Below are positions 9,600 through 19,740 of a stretch of 64,000 bases of DNA, piece by piece (the stretch's first letter is position 1; the number at the start of each line of letters is the position of its first letter). The notes beneath the pieces were generated by a model. That model did not search any database. It saw nothing but the letters and a program-made list of their open reading frames with translations, and was not told the origin of the DNA. Position numbers and translations under genes: made by a program. The DNA lies in NCBI RefSeq assembly GCF_947501665.1, contig NZ_CANMWS010000001.1:124001-188000 (forward strand). Reading direction: 5' to 3'. Source of the DNA: an uncultured Shewanella sp. (GTDB lineage: Bacteria > Pseudomonadota > Gammaproteobacteria > Enterobacterales > Shewanellaceae).

Positions 9600-10415
9600 T
9601 TAAAGCGTTTGGCATACACTACAAAAAACAGTGGCTCGTTGCCCGAGCCTTATTTCACTGAGTAAATGACCGCAATGAGTGCAGGTTTGCCCGCCTCTGC
9701 CGTAAACATGCAATTTTTGTGCAAAATATCCAGGTTTACCTTCGGCATTGGTAAAGTCTTTTAATGTGGTTCCGCCTTGTTTTATTGCATTTTCAAGTAT
9801 TTGTTTTACTTCTACAACCAATAATGTAAGCCGTTCAATATCAATATTACCTGCTGGAGTTTGAGGGTGGATCCCAGCAGAAAATAATGCTTCATTAGCA
9901 TAAATATTACCAACGCCGACAACGATATGATTATCCATTAAACACAGTTTAATCGCCTTTTTTTTATTTTTTAAGGCATGGAATAAATAATCGGCATTAA
10001 AGCTGTTATGTAGTGGTTCTGGGCCGAGTTTTGATAATAAAGGGTGGGCTTGCTCTGGTAGTTCACACCAAAGCCAAGCACCAAATCGGCGGGGGTCATT
10101 TAACCGTAATATTCGGCCACTGGCGAGTGTTAAATCAATGTGATCATGTTTTTGAATGGGGGTATCGTGAGAGACGAGTCGTAAACTACCAGACATACCT
10201 AAATGGATAATGGTAGTACCCGCATCGGTATCTATAAGCAGATATTTGGCTCTACGTCTTACGTTGCGGATCACTTGTCCAACAATTTGCTGTGCAATAT
10301 CCGGTACAGGCCAGCGTAACTTTGCGTTGCGAACGGTTAGGTTTGTAACTTTATTATCAATTAAATAAGGTGAAATACCTTGGCGGGTGACTTCAACTTC
10401 AGGTAATTCAGGCAT
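9600..10415 (-). CDS. mutM: Formamidopyrimidine-DNA glycosylase MutM (Fpg)
   Basis: A 271-residue enzyme beginning [13 protein letters not shown], where the proline after the start methionine is the catalytic nucleophile and E3 (mature E2) assists. A helix-two-turn-helix follows ([12 protein letters not shown]), and a C-terminal zinc finger CTHC...CSVC. It removes 8-oxoguanine and formamidopyrimidines and nicks the DNA. Length and motifs are canonical. Confidence 0.96.
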   Translation of the reverse strand: MPELPEVEVTRQGISPYLIDNKVTNLTVRNAKLRWPVPDIAQQIVGQVIRNVRRRAKYLLIDTDAGTTIIHLGMSGSLRLVSHDTPIQKHDHIDLTLASGRILRLNDPRRFGAWLWCELPEQAHPLLSKLGPEPLHNSFNADYLFHALKNKKKAIKLCLMDNHIVVGVGNIYANEALFSAGIHPQTPAGNIDIERLTLLVVEVKQILENAIKQGGTTLKDFTNAEGKPGYFAQKLHVYGRGGQTCTHCGHLLSEIRLGQRATVFCSVCQTL

Positions 10416-10449
10416 TATAACTCGCTCTCATTTTGTGTGCACGGCATGG

Positions 10450-10905
10450 TTATTTTAAACCCTTTGGTAATAAATGTTCATTGGGTCTGATGGATACATG
10501 ATACCAATTATTATGGGGTGATTTTAATATTTGGGTCTTTGAAAATAATTGCCAAATTTGTGGGGTTGAAAAGTCGTTAACATAGAAAATAATCTGTTGC
10601 GCTGTTTCGGGTAATTCTGCAGGAGTCGATATAGACGTCATGTGCAAATTCGCCCAAGTTTCAGCCCAATGTTGACAGTTTTTCACATTGGAACTGCAAT
10701 GCCAACCTTGGGGGCTTTTTTTCATTGAGAAGGAGCCGATTGTTAACTGTACTAATGTCAAATTATCATCAAATAGTGGGGTGCTTGGTGATGTGGACTC
10801 TAAAGGTAAATGTTGTGTTTTATCATAGAGAATACTGAGTACCGATATCATGATTAGACTGGCAATAATAATGATGTTGTTCCATTTTTTTCGAGAAAAT
10901 CCCAT
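10450..10905 (-). CDS. Membrane-anchored hypothetical protein
   Basis: A 151-residue protein with one N-terminal membrane segment (NIIIIASLIMISVLSILY) and a periplasmic or cytoplasmic tail without recognised motifs. It has two cysteines (CSSNVKNC). It lies 34 bp upstream of mutM on the same strand, so it may be co-transcribed. I do not recognise the family. Confidence 0.65.
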   Translation of the reverse strand: MGFSRKKWNNIIIIASLIMISVLSILYDKTQHLPLESTSPSTPLFDDNLTLVQLTIGSFSMKKSPQGWHCSSNVKNCQHWAETWANLHMTSISTPAELPETAQQIIFYVNDFSTPQIWQLFSKTQILKSPHNNWYHVSIRPNEHLLPKGLK

Positions 10906-11159
10906 GCAATATTATCAATGTTAGCGATGTTAGATAGTGGGATGCTATACCGATACCTGTGATACTTCAAGATGCCTGTTTTCAGAGTGCGTAAAAGTGC
11001 CTAATTCAAGGTGTACTCTTTTTAAAAAGAAAAGGTGCCGAAATGCTTATTGCCTTTTAAGATGATACAAGCTAGAAGTCGGTGCTTTTACACATTCTCA
11101 AGAGGTTGACTCTTATTCGTAAAAAGGAAAGTCTTTTATACTGTGTTATTAAACACCGG

Positions 11160-11288
11160 CTTAAATGATTAGGCTCAATGTTCAGCTGACCATCAAGGGT
11201 GATGGAAATGTTATTTATGCAGGAGCAATTAATGATCTTGTCTAAAAGGCTTTCATTCCCGTTGAATGATCACTTACTTAGTTTGGTA
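11160..11288. repeat. Partial copy of the MITE-like repeat
   Basis: The segment shares GAGCAATTAATGATCTTG-like and CATTCCCGTTGAATGATCA-like blocks with the element at 7927-8148 and ends in the same ACTTAGTTTGGTA terminus. The opposite terminus is not visible, so this copy looks truncated. The remainder of the 10906-11160 gap shows no gene. Confidence 0.6.
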
Positions 11289-11316
11289 TAAGGTCTTTTT
11301 TGAGTAAATTTAAGAC

Positions 11317-11407
11317 AAAAAAAAGCCGAAGGATAATCTACGGCTATAAAAGAGTGTGAGCAATGTTGTGCATATAAACTCAAAGACTAATGTAAAAATA
11401 AAGACTA
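11317..11407 (-). ncRNA. ryhB: RyhB-like iron-responsive small RNA
   Basis: On the minus strand, 11372-11352 contains GCACAACATTGCTCACACT, nearly identical to the conserved RyhB core (GCACGACATTGCTCACATT in E. coli). It is followed by a hairpin with arms AGCCG/CGGCT (11345-11324) and a run of eight T, a Rho-independent terminator that gives the Hfq-type 3' end. A Fur-box-like sequence lies just upstream. In the family the RNA represses iron-using proteins when iron is scarce. The 5' end is approximate. Confidence 0.78.
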
Positions 11408-11442
11408 TTTTTAATTTAGAAGCGAGTTTCAGAACGCAAGTT

Positions 11443-11470
11443 AATAGTAATCATTCTCATTTGCGTTTGC
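11443..11470 (-). promoter_or_regulatory. Fur-box-like site upstream of the RyhB-like RNA
   Basis: The stretch AATAGTAATCATTCTCATTT resembles the Fur consensus (alternating GATAAT/ATCATT hexamers). It lies about 40-60 bp before the estimated start of the sRNA, where Fur would block transcription in iron-replete cells. Confidence 0.6.
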
Positions 11471-11528
11471 AAGCCCTTATGCGAATAAAAATCAATATTT
11501 TTAGGCTAAAAAAATTAACCAATTGATT

Positions 11529-12191
11529 TTAAAGGTTTATATTTTCAGTATTAAGGGGGCGATATGCTAATAGCTTTCGTTGCAGGTAAACGAGTAGCAA
11601 TCCATAGGCAGGAATAAATAAGCAAAGACTGACAATGAGCTTAAAGGCATAATCTACAAAGGCGATTTCTGGCCAGTTTTGGCTCATAAAGGCATTAGAT
11701 GACGCATAAAAAGCGATACTAAAAAAAACAAGTGTATCGACACAGTTTCCGATAATAGAGGAGGCTGTGGGAGCGAGCCACCAGTTTTTAAGCTGTCGCA
11801 ATTTGGCAAAAACAAAAATATCCATTAACTGACCTATGCAATAAGCCGCAAAACTGGCGAAGGCGATTCGTAAGATAAAGCTATTTAGCTCCAGTAAGCT
11901 TGAATAATGTTGAAATTCCCCTTGTTGAAACAATACGCCAATAAGGTATGTCAGTATGAGGGCCGGTAGCATGCTGATAAAAATTATTTTTCTGGCTTGG
12001 GTTTGGCCAAATATTCTGACGGTGAGATCGGTTGCTAAGTAAACGAAAGGAAAGCTAAATGCTCCCCAAGTGGTATGCAATCCAAATAATTGAAATGGGA
12101 GTTGCACCAGATAATTGCTAACACATATGATGAGAATATGAAAAGAGACTAGCAGCAATAGTGCACGTTTCATCTGGGATTGAGTGAACAT
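11529..12191 (-). CDS. yhhQ: Queuosine precursor transporter YhhQ (VUT family)
   Basis: A 220-residue inner-membrane protein with about six membrane segments and the family pattern FPFVYLATDLTVRIFGQTQARKII. VUT/YhhQ proteins import preQ0 or preQ1 for tRNA queuosine modification. A preQ1-I-type riboswitch precedes the start codon, which independently supports the call. The RyhB-like gene lies downstream in the same orientation but has its own promoter region. Confidence 0.88.
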   Translation of the reverse strand: MFTQSQMKRALLLLVSFHILIICVSNYLVQLPFQLFGLHTTWGAFSFPFVYLATDLTVRIFGQTQARKIIFISMLPALILTYLIGVLFQQGEFQHYSSLLELNSFILRIAFASFAAYCIGQLMDIFVFAKLRQLKNWWLAPTASSIIGNCVDTLVFFSIAFYASSNAFMSQNWPEIAFVDYAFKLIVSLCLFIPAYGLLLVYLQRKLLAYRPLNTENINL

Positions 12192-12197
12192 GGTGAC

Positions 12198-12233
12198 GCC
12201 TTTTTATTCTTGGCGGGGTAAGGGAACCCGCAG
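12198..12233 (-). promoter_or_regulatory. PreQ1-I riboswitch controlling yhhQ
   Basis: On the minus strand a short stem (GCGGG / CCCGC) encloses the loop TTCCCTTAC, followed by an A-rich tail CAAGAATAAAAAGG whose AAGG is the ribosome-binding site. This is the layout of the tiny preQ1-I aptamer: hairpin plus an A-rich strand that docks into the stem as an H-type pseudoknot and hides the Shine-Dalgarno when ligand binds. It sits 7 nt before yhhQ, whose family transports queuosine precursors. Confidence 0.72.
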
Positions 12234-12419
12234 GGTTGATGACAATAAATAAGGCGGCACATTATAGAGGCGTTTATGATGAGTTCAAGCAAAATCCTAT
12301 TTAAATAGAAAAGGGGTTGCTCAAGAGTTCACTTAGGTTGAGTATAAAACTGATGGTAAGTGTCGTAATATTAATGCCCGTATTTTGAATGATGGCTTGC
12401 TTTATATTCTAAGGATGGT

Positions 12420-13637
12420 GTGCCGGTGAGGAATGTTACTTTTTTAGCTGAAAAATGTCTCAAAACCCCCGTATCTGACCTGATTGTGGGGATGTTTATA
12501 GAGTCTCTTGATCGCAAAAATCAGTTAGTCAGTATTACCAATTCCGGTTTAATCAAAAGCCAAGCAGATATTAATACGTTAATCAAACATGGTGTGAAGT
12601 ATGTTTGGGTTGATTTAACTCGCTCTACTTTTACGCCAGCAATCAGTCAGCCTGTTCAATGTGTGCCTGTTATCGAAGAAATGTCTTTAAGATCATTTGT
12701 GAGAAAGCAGTGGATGAGTCGTGACATGGCTCAAGTAAAAGCGGGTGAATTATTATCTGAGTCAAAGCGTCTTATTCAAAAAGTGTTATTTGAAACATTT
12801 GAAGGTAAAGCGATTGAAATAGCGCCTTTTGAAAACTTAGCCGACAATATGATTAATATGATGTGCCAAGATCTTGATGCGCTTAGCTGTATGTCTGCTT
12901 TACGTAATAAAGATGCTTATTTACTTGAGCATTCAGTGAATGTGGCTTTTTTATTATTGACGTTTGGGCGCTTTTTAAAATTAGAACAATCGATATTAAA
13001 AGAGCTAGTGATAGGCGGCATTTTGCACGATATTGGTAAAATTAAAGTGGATATCAATGTACTAAATAAACCCGGAAAACTCACTAATGTCGAATTTGAA
13101 CATATTAAATCTCATCAAAACCATGCGATTGATATTCTTAGTAGTATTAAAGGGTTATCACAAGTAAGTAAGGATGTCTGCTTAATGCATCATGAGAAGC
13201 TGGATGGTAAGGGCTATCCACTAGGTTTGTCGGGAGATGAGATTTCACTTTATGGCAGAATGAGTTGTATTGTTGATATTTTTGATGCTTTGACTGCAAG
13301 TCGCTCTTATAAAGAAGCAATGAGTCCCGCTGCAGCTTTTAAAATTTTATTAAGCCTCACTCCCTTTCATCTTGATAAAACACTCATTTATGATTTCATT
13401 CGTTGTGTAGGAATTTATCCTGTTGGCTCTTTGGTTGAGCTGTCTAATGGTTTAGTGGGGATTGTGTGGACTGCGAATAAAAGTGATGTGCTTCATCCTA
13501 TTGTGAAATGCTTTTATTCAGTGATAAACAGGCAATATGTCAATGTTAGGATGGTTGATTTATCAAAATCAGAACTCTACATTGAGCGAGGTATCGTGTC
13601 TACTTGTTTAAATATTGACCCTACCCCATTTTATTAA
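12420..13637 (+). CDS. HD-GYP domain protein, probable c-di-GMP phosphodiesterase
   Basis: A 405-residue protein with an N-terminal DUF3391-like region (TPVSDLIVGMFIESLD) and an HD-GYP domain: EHSVNVAFL, HDIGKIKVD and HHEKLDGKGYPLGL. The HHExxDGxGYP signature is intact, so hydrolysis of cyclic di-GMP is likely. The start is GTG at 12420 after AAGGA, with GTG at 12426 also possible. It has no visible membrane segment and stands alone. Confidence 0.88.
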   Translation: MPVRNVTFLAEKCLKTPVSDLIVGMFIESLDRKNQLVSITNSGLIKSQADINTLIKHGVKYVWVDLTRSTFTPAISQPVQCVPVIEEMSLRSFVRKQWMSRDMAQVKAGELLSESKRLIQKVLFETFEGKAIEIAPFENLADNMINMMCQDLDALSCMSALRNKDAYLLEHSVNVAFLLLTFGRFLKLEQSILKELVIGGILHDIGKIKVDINVLNKPGKLTNVEFEHIKSHQNHAIDILSSIKGLSQVSKDVCLMHHEKLDGKGYPLGLSGDEISLYGRMSCIVDIFDALTASRSYKEAMSPAAAFKILLSLTPFHLDKTLIYDFIRCVGIYPVGSLVELSNGLVGIVWTANKSDVLHPIVKCFYSVINRQYVNVRMVDLSKSELYIERGIVSTCLNIDPTPFY

Positions 13638-13703
13638 TCGCATTGGATTCTGTATTTAAATTCTTTAGACTGGATTGAATATGAATTAATTGAGCAAAAT
13701 AAA

Positions 13704-14318
13704 ATGAAGCAAGTTGTCTCTATTTTAGTGATTGTTTTGTCACTCGTGTTACTTATTCCTGGTGTAACTCAACCTATTTTAAGCATTCAGGGGTCGATAG
13801 AAAAAACGGCGTTAAGAGATGCGGGTCTCGATATGATTGCGCAGCAAATGGGTGAAGACTCTCAGAGCAGTGCTAGAGGTATGTTATCTATGGTAACAGG
13901 GTTGCTAGGCCTCAATGATGTAAAAGGTGAGGTTGAGGTTTTTCAGAAGACGCGCAGTATTTGGGGAACGAGTGAGGAGCTTTATCATTCAGGTAATAAG
14001 CTAGTTGCAGTATTAATTATATTATTTAGTGTATTCATTCCTGTGGTGAAATTACTGTTGATGTTACTGATGTCATTACCGATTAAAGAGTCGTTTTCTA
14101 TTTCATTAAATCGGTTTATTGGCGTGATAGGTAAGTGGTCTATGGCAGATGTTTTCATTGTAGCCATCATAGTAAGCTATATGGCGGGAAATGCCTCTGC
14201 TGGCATGGGGGATTTATTGAAAACAACGGCACAGTTTGAAGTGGGGTTTTACTATTTCTTAGGGTATTGCCTATTTTCTTTATTGAGTCATGGCTTTTTG
14301 TCAATGAAGCGGAGTTAG
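13704..14318 (+). CDS. PqiA-like membrane protein
   Basis: A 204-residue protein with an N-terminal membrane segment, a periplasmic stretch and about three further segments. The pattern KLVAVLIILFSVFIPVVKLLLMLL then GKWSMADVFIVAII resembles the PqiA/paraquat-inducible A domain, which has a conserved GKWSMxDVF motif. Its function in lipid trafficking is inferred only from the family. Confidence 0.75.
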   Translation: MKQVVSILVIVLSLVLLIPGVTQPILSIQGSIEKTALRDAGLDMIAQQMGEDSQSSARGMLSMVTGLLGLNDVKGEVEVFQKTRSIWGTSEELYHSGNKLVAVLIILFSVFIPVVKLLLMLLMSLPIKESFSISLNRFIGVIGKWSMADVFIVAIIVSYMAGNASAGMGDLLKTTAQFEVGFYYFLGYCLFSLLSHGFLSMKRS

Positions 14319-14467
14319 CGACGTTAAGGACGAAAAGCGCTGCTGCTAACAAGTATGCTTAGTTGATATGGCTATGTAGTAGAGGGAAAAATTCTTATTT
14401 TTTTATTTAGAATTCAATAATAATAGCTTATTAAACGAACTTGCTTGGATTGTGAAGGAGAGGGGCT

Positions 14468-14617
14468 GTGAAAACTTGGTTGATATTTGGCCTATTACTG
14501 GTGTTAACGATTATATCAATGTTAACGAGTGGCTTAGCTCAGTCTTTACTGCATCTGGTGGTTTTTTTTGGGATCATGGGGTATGTTTTTTATGCTAAAC
14601 CTCCCAAAAAAGAGTAA
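14468..14617 (+). CDS. Small membrane protein, 49 residues
   Basis: GTG at 14468 follows a strong AAGGAG site (14455-14460). The frame reads MKTWLIFGLLLVLTIIS, then a second hydrophobic stretch and a basic tail KPPKKE. It is thus a two-segment membrane miniprotein of unknown function. It ends 7 bp before the convergent YeiH gene. Confidence 0.6.
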   Translation: MKTWLIFGLLLVLTIISMLTSGLAQSLLHLVVFFGIMGYVFYAKPPKKE

Positions 14618-14624
14618 TGCTAGG

Positions 14625-15557
14625 CTAGACCAGAATATATATCAAAGATGTGCTGGCTATGATACCCCATAGTGATATTCCAAGTATTAAGGGTTTTAAT
14701 CCTGCTTGCTTCATTTTTTGTAATGTGATCCCAGCCCCAATTAAAAACAAGCAAACAACCAGCAATCGTTTGGCGCCGTCAAATAATAATTGATATATTT
14801 CATTGCCGTCAGGGAAGTAATAGGCGATGGCGATAGCGATGCAATAAAATAAGATAAAATATGGGATTGGAATACGATTGGTACTGCCTTTAAACATGAC
14901 GGCACTGATAAATGCTATGGGAATGATCCATAAAGCACGTGCTAATTTAATGGTTGTTGCAGTAACCAATGCTTCATTACCATAAGCGGAAGCTGCACCA
15001 ATGACAGAGGATGTATCGTGAATAGCGATAGCGCTCCATACACCAAAATCATGCTGACTCATGGCCAATAAATGTCCCACGGCTGGGAAAAGAAATAAGG
15101 CAACAGCATTGAGTATAAAAATCGTGGCTAATGCGATGCCTGATTCATCACTGTTGGCGTTAATTGCAGGGGTTATTGCTGCAATTGCGCTACCACCACA
15201 TATGGCTGTACCGGCTGAAATTAAATACCCTGTTTTCGTATTGAGCTTGAGTTGTCTGGTGACTAAATAGCCTAAAAGTAGCGTTAATAAAATGGAGCCA
15301 ATGATCAGAGGCAGGTTCTCTATACTGGCTGATATGGCGGTATTAAGTTGAATACCAAAACCTAAACCCACAACCGAACAGGCTAATAATTTTTTTATCC
15401 AAGGGGATAATTTACTAGCATCGGGAGCAATGCCTAGACTTGCTGCACTAAAACCTAAAATGAGGGCGATTGGGGAACTTATGATGGGTAATAAACAAAA
15501 TAGGACTAGTAATAAAAAAATATAAATTTTATATTTATTACATGTTGTTAATAGCAT
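14625..15557 (-). CDS. YeiH/UPF0324 family membrane protein
   Basis: A 310-residue integral membrane protein with about ten segments. Family features visible are GFGIQLNTA, TAICGGSAIAAITP and AIHDTSSVIGAASAYG. The family is a putative sulfate or anion exporter-like permease with unproven substrate. No LysR-type regulator, a frequent neighbour of yeiH, is present here. Confidence 0.85.
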   Translation of the reverse strand: MLLTTCNKYKIYIFLLLVLFCLLPIISSPIALILGFSAASLGIAPDASKLSPWIKKLLACSVVGLGFGIQLNTAISASIENLPLIIGSILLTLLLGYLVTRQLKLNTKTGYLISAGTAICGGSAIAAITPAINANSDESGIALATIFILNAVALFLFPAVGHLLAMSQHDFGVWSAIAIHDTSSVIGAASAYGNEALVTATTIKLARALWIIPIAFISAVMFKGSTNRIPIPYFILFYCIAIAIAYYFPDGNEIYQLLFDGAKRLLVVCLFLIGAGITLQKMKQAGLKPLILGISLWGIIASTSLIYILV

Positions 15558-15708
15558 GTTGGCCCCAATGATTACGACTTATATGAGAGTATAACGCCCA
15601 AAGCAGTTTAGATAAACTAAATATAACTTACTCATAGGTTCAATTTTATTGAATAACTTATTGATGAAGGAGGGAGTGTTTAATTGGCAGGGATTAACGA
15701 CGTTAAAG

Positions 15709-15744
15709 TGCCTTTTTTCAACTTGAAGGATTGAAAAAAGGCGT
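15709..15744. terminator. Hairpin terminator downstream of gor
   Basis: The stem GCCTTTTTTCA / TGAAAAAAGGC (15711-15742) lies just past the gor stop on the minus strand. The T-rich arm can act as the terminator for minus-strand transcription. Confidence 0.55.
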
Positions 15745-15760
15745 GCTGACAGTAAAAATA

Positions 15761-17116
15761 TTAACGCATAGTAACAAACTCTTCAGCGCCAGTTGGGTGA
15801 ATGGCAACTACGGCATCAAAGTCGGCTTTAGTCGCCCCCATTTTCATGGCGACGCCAAAGCCTTGCAATATTTCATCCATGCCGTAGCCGATACCGTGAA
15901 TGCCGACGACTTTTTCATCAGTGCCAGCACACACTAATTTCATTTTGCAGGCTTGGCGATGCGTCGTGACGGCGGTATACATAGAGGTAAAACTTGATGT
16001 GTAAATGGTAATATTATCTTTACCGTATTCTTTTTCGGCTTCAGGCTCTGTCAGTCCCATAGTACCGATTGCTGGGTGACTAAATACTACGGTGGGGACA
16101 TTTTTATAATCCATTTTAGCATCTGTCATGCCGTTGAATAGCCGCTCGGATAATAGGCGACCTGCTTTTACTGCCACAGGTGTGAGTTCAATGCCATTGG
16201 CCATAATATCCCCCACGCAATAAATACCGTTCTGAGTGGTATTTTGCTGATCGTCTGTGATGATATAGCCTTGCTCGTTCATAGTCACTTGGGTATTTTC
16301 CAGGCCAATATTGCCCGTTGATGGGTGGCGACCAATGGCCCAAATTAGGCAGTCAATGTCATACTCTACCCCATCTTCAAGGGTTAAGGTTAAGCTGCCA
16401 TCACTGTTTTTTATCACAGACTTAGGAATGCTGTGAGTATGTAAGCTTAGCCCGTCAGTTTGCATTGAATCGACTAAGGCTTCACTGAGCATAGGATCAA
16501 AACTGCGTAAGGGGGCATGCTTACGCACAAATAAATGGGTTTCGCTGCCTAATGCATGTAATACACCTGCAATTTCAACGGCAATATAGCCAGCACCCAC
16601 AATAGCGACTCGCTTCGGTTGCTCTGTTAGGGCAAAAAAACCATCTGAGTCTATGCCTAATTCGCTACCTGGAATATCGGGATAACTTGGAGCGCCGCCT
16701 GTTGCAATTAAAATATGCTCTGCTGTGTAATGCTCACCATTGACTTCGATGGTCTTACTATCAACGAAGCGTCCATAGCCTTTTACAACGGTGACGCCAT
16801 TACTGTCTAGGCCTCTGTCATAAGCGCCATGAATACGATCAATATAGGCTTCACGGCTAGCCACTAATGTGTTCCAATCAAATTGATTAACGCTGACATC
16901 AAAACCATAATCCTTAGCATAAAGGTGCATGGCTTCGGCCACTTGTGCCCCGTACCACATGACCTTTTTAGGGACACAGCCGACGTTTACGCAAGTCCCT
17001 CCAAGCTCTTTTGCTTCTATGAGTAAGACTTTTGCGCCGCGCATAGCAGCGCGGTTTGCTGATGCGATGCCACCACTGCCAGCACCTAAACAAATATAAT
17101 CAAATTGTTGAGCCAT
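15761..17116 (-). CDS. gor: Glutathione-disulfide reductase
   Basis: A 451-residue flavoenzyme. The N-terminal FAD-binding [14 protein letters not shown] is followed by the redox-active disulfide [13 protein letters not shown], a NADPH-binding [13 protein letters not shown] and the C-terminal catalytic histidine in HPTGAEEF. It reduces oxidised glutathione with NADPH in the cytoplasm. Length and residues are canonical. Confidence 0.95.
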   Translation of the reverse strand: MAQQFDYICLGAGSGGIASANRAAMRGAKVLLIEAKELGGTCVNVGCVPKKVMWYGAQVAEAMHLYAKDYGFDVSVNQFDWNTLVASREAYIDRIHGAYDRGLDSNGVTVVKGYGRFVDSKTIEVNGEHYTAEHILIATGGAPSYPDIPGSELGIDSDGFFALTEQPKRVAIVGAGYIAVEIAGVLHALGSETHLFVRKHAPLRSFDPMLSEALVDSMQTDGLSLHTHSIPKSVIKNSDGSLTLTLEDGVEYDIDCLIWAIGRHPSTGNIGLENTQVTMNEQGYIITDDQQNTTQNGIYCVGDIMANGIELTPVAVKAGRLLSERLFNGMTDAKMDYKNVPTVVFSHPAIGTMGLTEPEAEKEYGKDNITIYTSSFTSMYTAVTTHRQACKMKLVCAGTDEKVVGIHGIGYGMDEILQGFGVAMKMGATKADFDAVVAIHPTGAEEFVTMR

Positions 17117-17643
17117 CGGGATCTCCGAAAGTAGTAAAAGTAAGCCAAAGGGCTATTGTGCCTGATGTGATACAAAGATGCGAATGGCAAAAATTGAGGA
17201 GTTTGGTTCACTTTTTATCATTCATTTTATGATGGTTATTATTGAGTATATAAAGGATGATCTATATTATTCTTAATAGGTTCAGCTTAAGTTCAGTTTC
17301 AGTTTCAGTTTCAGTTTTGTTTTTAGTTTGATTTTTCTATAAATAAAACTCAATGATATCAATTATTATTTATATTTATTCATTTACATTAATAATATTT
17401 AAACTCATATGTTTTATAAGAATATTTATTTTTATTAATGTGTTATTTAATGGCTCTCTTCTTTCTTTGACTAAGGTCTTAATGATTAATGTATAGAATA
17501 ACTTATTATGATGTCATTAAGTTTAGTCTAATGTAGTGAGAAATATTTGAACTTCAATTGAACTCTATATTCATTCAATATAGAGGACTTTTTTATTTTA
17601 TCTATTTTTGGTTATTTTTTACAGGGCATATCTGTTATTTAAT
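17117..17643. other. AT-rich intergenic region with CAGTTT repeats
   Basis: Around 17290-17320 the hexamer CAGTTT/CAGTTT is repeated about four times in tandem. The rest is very AT-rich and presumably contains promoters for gor (leftward) and the protease gene (rightward). No gene is supported. Confidence 0.5.
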
Positions 17644-19740
17644 ATGAAGAAGTTAAGCACGTTTTTTCCTCGTTATAGTCAATTAAGTATTGGTTTATTA
17701 TCAGCGTCATTACTTGTTGCTTGTGGTGGTAGCGATAGTAGCGGTAGTAGTCAGTCTCCGACACAGGTGACGACGCAAGCCAACGCCAAACAATCTGTAT
17801 ACCTTAAAAGTACCTTGAAGGCGCCGACCGAGACGGGGGATTTGACCTTTGCTCTTAGCCCTGACTCTGTGGCCAAATACGGTCGCTTTAACATCATTAA
17901 TGCAGCTACGGGGCAGTATCAATATTTAGCGGCTGAAGCGGAAGGTACTGAAGAACTCAAATATACCGTGACAAATGGTATAGACACGAATACCTACAGT
18001 TTAATGATTAAAATAAATGCTGGCGATCCGCTGTATAAGGAGCAGTGGCATTTACACAACACAGGTCAGAAGGCTTTTGCTGATAATGGCGGTGTTATCG
18101 GTGAAGACATGAATGTCAGTGAGGCCGTAGCCAATGGTCATCATGGTGAAGGTATTGTGGTTGCTGTTGTTGATGATGGCTTAGAAATCGCTCACCCTAA
18201 TTTACAAAATAATATTCTAACAGGTGGGTCGTACAATTTTTTAACAGATACAAACGATCCGAGCCCAGTTGATTCATCTGATAGTCATGGTACTGCTGTT
18301 GGTGGCATTATTGCTGCTGAAGGCTGGAATAATATCGGTAGCCGTGGTGTCGCGCCCAAGGCCAGTATGATTGGTTTTAACTTGATTACCAGTGATCAAA
18401 GTTTTAATAATTTTAAGCTATCTCTTGGCAAAGGGGCGTTGAGTGAGAAAGCACAAATTTTTAATCAGAGTTTTGGTACTGTAACACCTTTTCCGGTTCA
18501 ATTTTCACAAGCTGAAGATGATATTTACCAAGATGTGACGGTGAATAGTTTTAACGGTAAAGGGAGCTTATTTGTTAAATCAGCGGGTAACTCTTTTAAG
18601 GACATCAGTGTTGCTGAATATCAATTTACTCCTGAAACTAATATGAACAATTTCGGGTTACCGTTTCATAATGCCAATATGTCACCTAATAACTCGAATT
18701 TTTATAATCTTGTGGTGAGTGCACTCAATGCAGAAGGAACGCTCAGTAGTTACAGCAGTGCTGGCGCCAATGTGTTTGTCAGTGCGCCTGGTGGAGAATA
18801 TGGGTTTATGAATCCGGCGATTTTGACGACTGATCTTCAAGGATGCCATACTGGTTTCTCAAAAGAACTCGCGACGTTTGGTATGGCAGGTGTGTTTGAT
18901 GATGGGAGTTATCCACTCAATAGTGCCTGTGACTATACCGCGCATATGAATGGCACCTCTGCGGCTGCGCCGAATGTCAGTGGGGCGATTGCAGTTATTT
19001 GGGGGGCTAATCCGAATCTAACTTGGCGTGATATTCGTCATATTCTCGCGTCAACGGCAACGCAAGTTGATGCTAATATTCAAGCTAAAACCATTCGAAT
19101 TGATCCTAATGGTACCAATGATGAATATATTGCACTGCCTGCTTGGACCACCAATGCAGCAGGGTTTCATTTTCATGACTTTTACGGTTTTGGCCGTGTG
19201 AATGTCAGCGATGCCGTTGCCATGGCAAAAAACTATAAAACCGACTTAGGCCAATATCAAATATCTGGCTTTAAAAAATCGGAAAACATCAATGCTGCCA
19301 TTCCCGATGGGGATATTAATGGCGTGAGTGATACCATTAATGTACTTGATGACTGGATTGTGGAAGGGGTGCAAATTCAATTAACGGCAAAACATGGCAG
19401 ATTACCCGATTTAGCGGTGGAGCTGATTTCGCCTTCAGGCACTCGTAGTGTGGTGATGACACCTTATAATGGTTATGTATATGTTGGTAATCCGATAGAT
19501 CCTGCCGATCATTCTGAAGGTTTTAAGAACACCCTTATGCTCTCTAATGCGTTTTACGGTGAGCCCGTACAAGGTGATTGGACGATTAAATTGGTGGATG
19601 TGAATAATGGTCTGTTAAAGACGAGAGTCGTAAAAACAGAAAATGATATTGAGACTGATAAATTGGAATTTACACCAAATGAAGCGAACGGTGAGCTGCA
19701 GGCTTGGTCTATTCAATTTCATGGGCATAGCAAACATTAA
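17644..19740 (+). CDS. Kexin-like S8 serine protease lipoprotein (copy 1)
   Basis: A 698-residue protein with a lipobox (LLSASLLVACGG), so probably a lipoprotein. ATG at 17644 gives the normal signal peptide. The subtilase triad is in VVAVVDDGLEIAHPNL (Asp), DSHGTAVGGIIA (His) and NGTSAAAPNVSG (Ser). A proprotein-convertase P domain closes the protein (about residues 560-695). A cadherin-like segment precedes the catalytic domain. A small secreted protein follows, and the whole pair is duplicated downstream. Confidence 0.88.
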   Translation: MKKLSTFFPRYSQLSIGLLSASLLVACGGSDSSGSSQSPTQVTTQANAKQSVYLKSTLKAPTETGDLTFALSPDSVAKYGRFNIINAATGQYQYLAAEAEGTEELKYTVTNGIDTNTYSLMIKINAGDPLYKEQWHLHNTGQKAFADNGGVIGEDMNVSEAVANGHHGEGIVVAVVDDGLEIAHPNLQNNILTGGSYNFLTDTNDPSPVDSSDSHGTAVGGIIAAEGWNNIGSRGVAPKASMIGFNLITSDQSFNNFKLSLGKGALSEKAQIFNQSFGTVTPFPVQFSQAEDDIYQDVTVNSFNGKGSLFVKSAGNSFKDISVAEYQFTPETNMNNFGLPFHNANMSPNNSNFYNLVVSALNAEGTLSSYSSAGANVFVSAPGGEYGFMNPAILTTDLQGCHTGFSKELATFGMAGVFDDGSYPLNSACDYTAHMNGTSAAAPNVSGAIAVIWGANPNLTWRDIRHILASTATQVDANIQAKTIRIDPNGTNDEYIALPAWTTNAAGFHFHDFYGFGRVNVSDAVAMAKNYKTDLGQYQISGFKKSENINAAIPDGDINGVSDTINVLDDWIVEGVQIQLTAKHGRLPDLAVELISPSGTRSVVMTPYNGYVYVGNPIDPADHSEGFKNTLMLSNAFYGEPVQGDWTIKLVDVNNGLLKTRVVKTENDIETDKLEFTPNEANGELQAWSIQFHGHSKH

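Noticed and set aside
17290..17320. CAGTTT tandem repeats as a phase-variation switch
   Set aside because: Only about four units, not inside a coding frame, and far from the next start codon.
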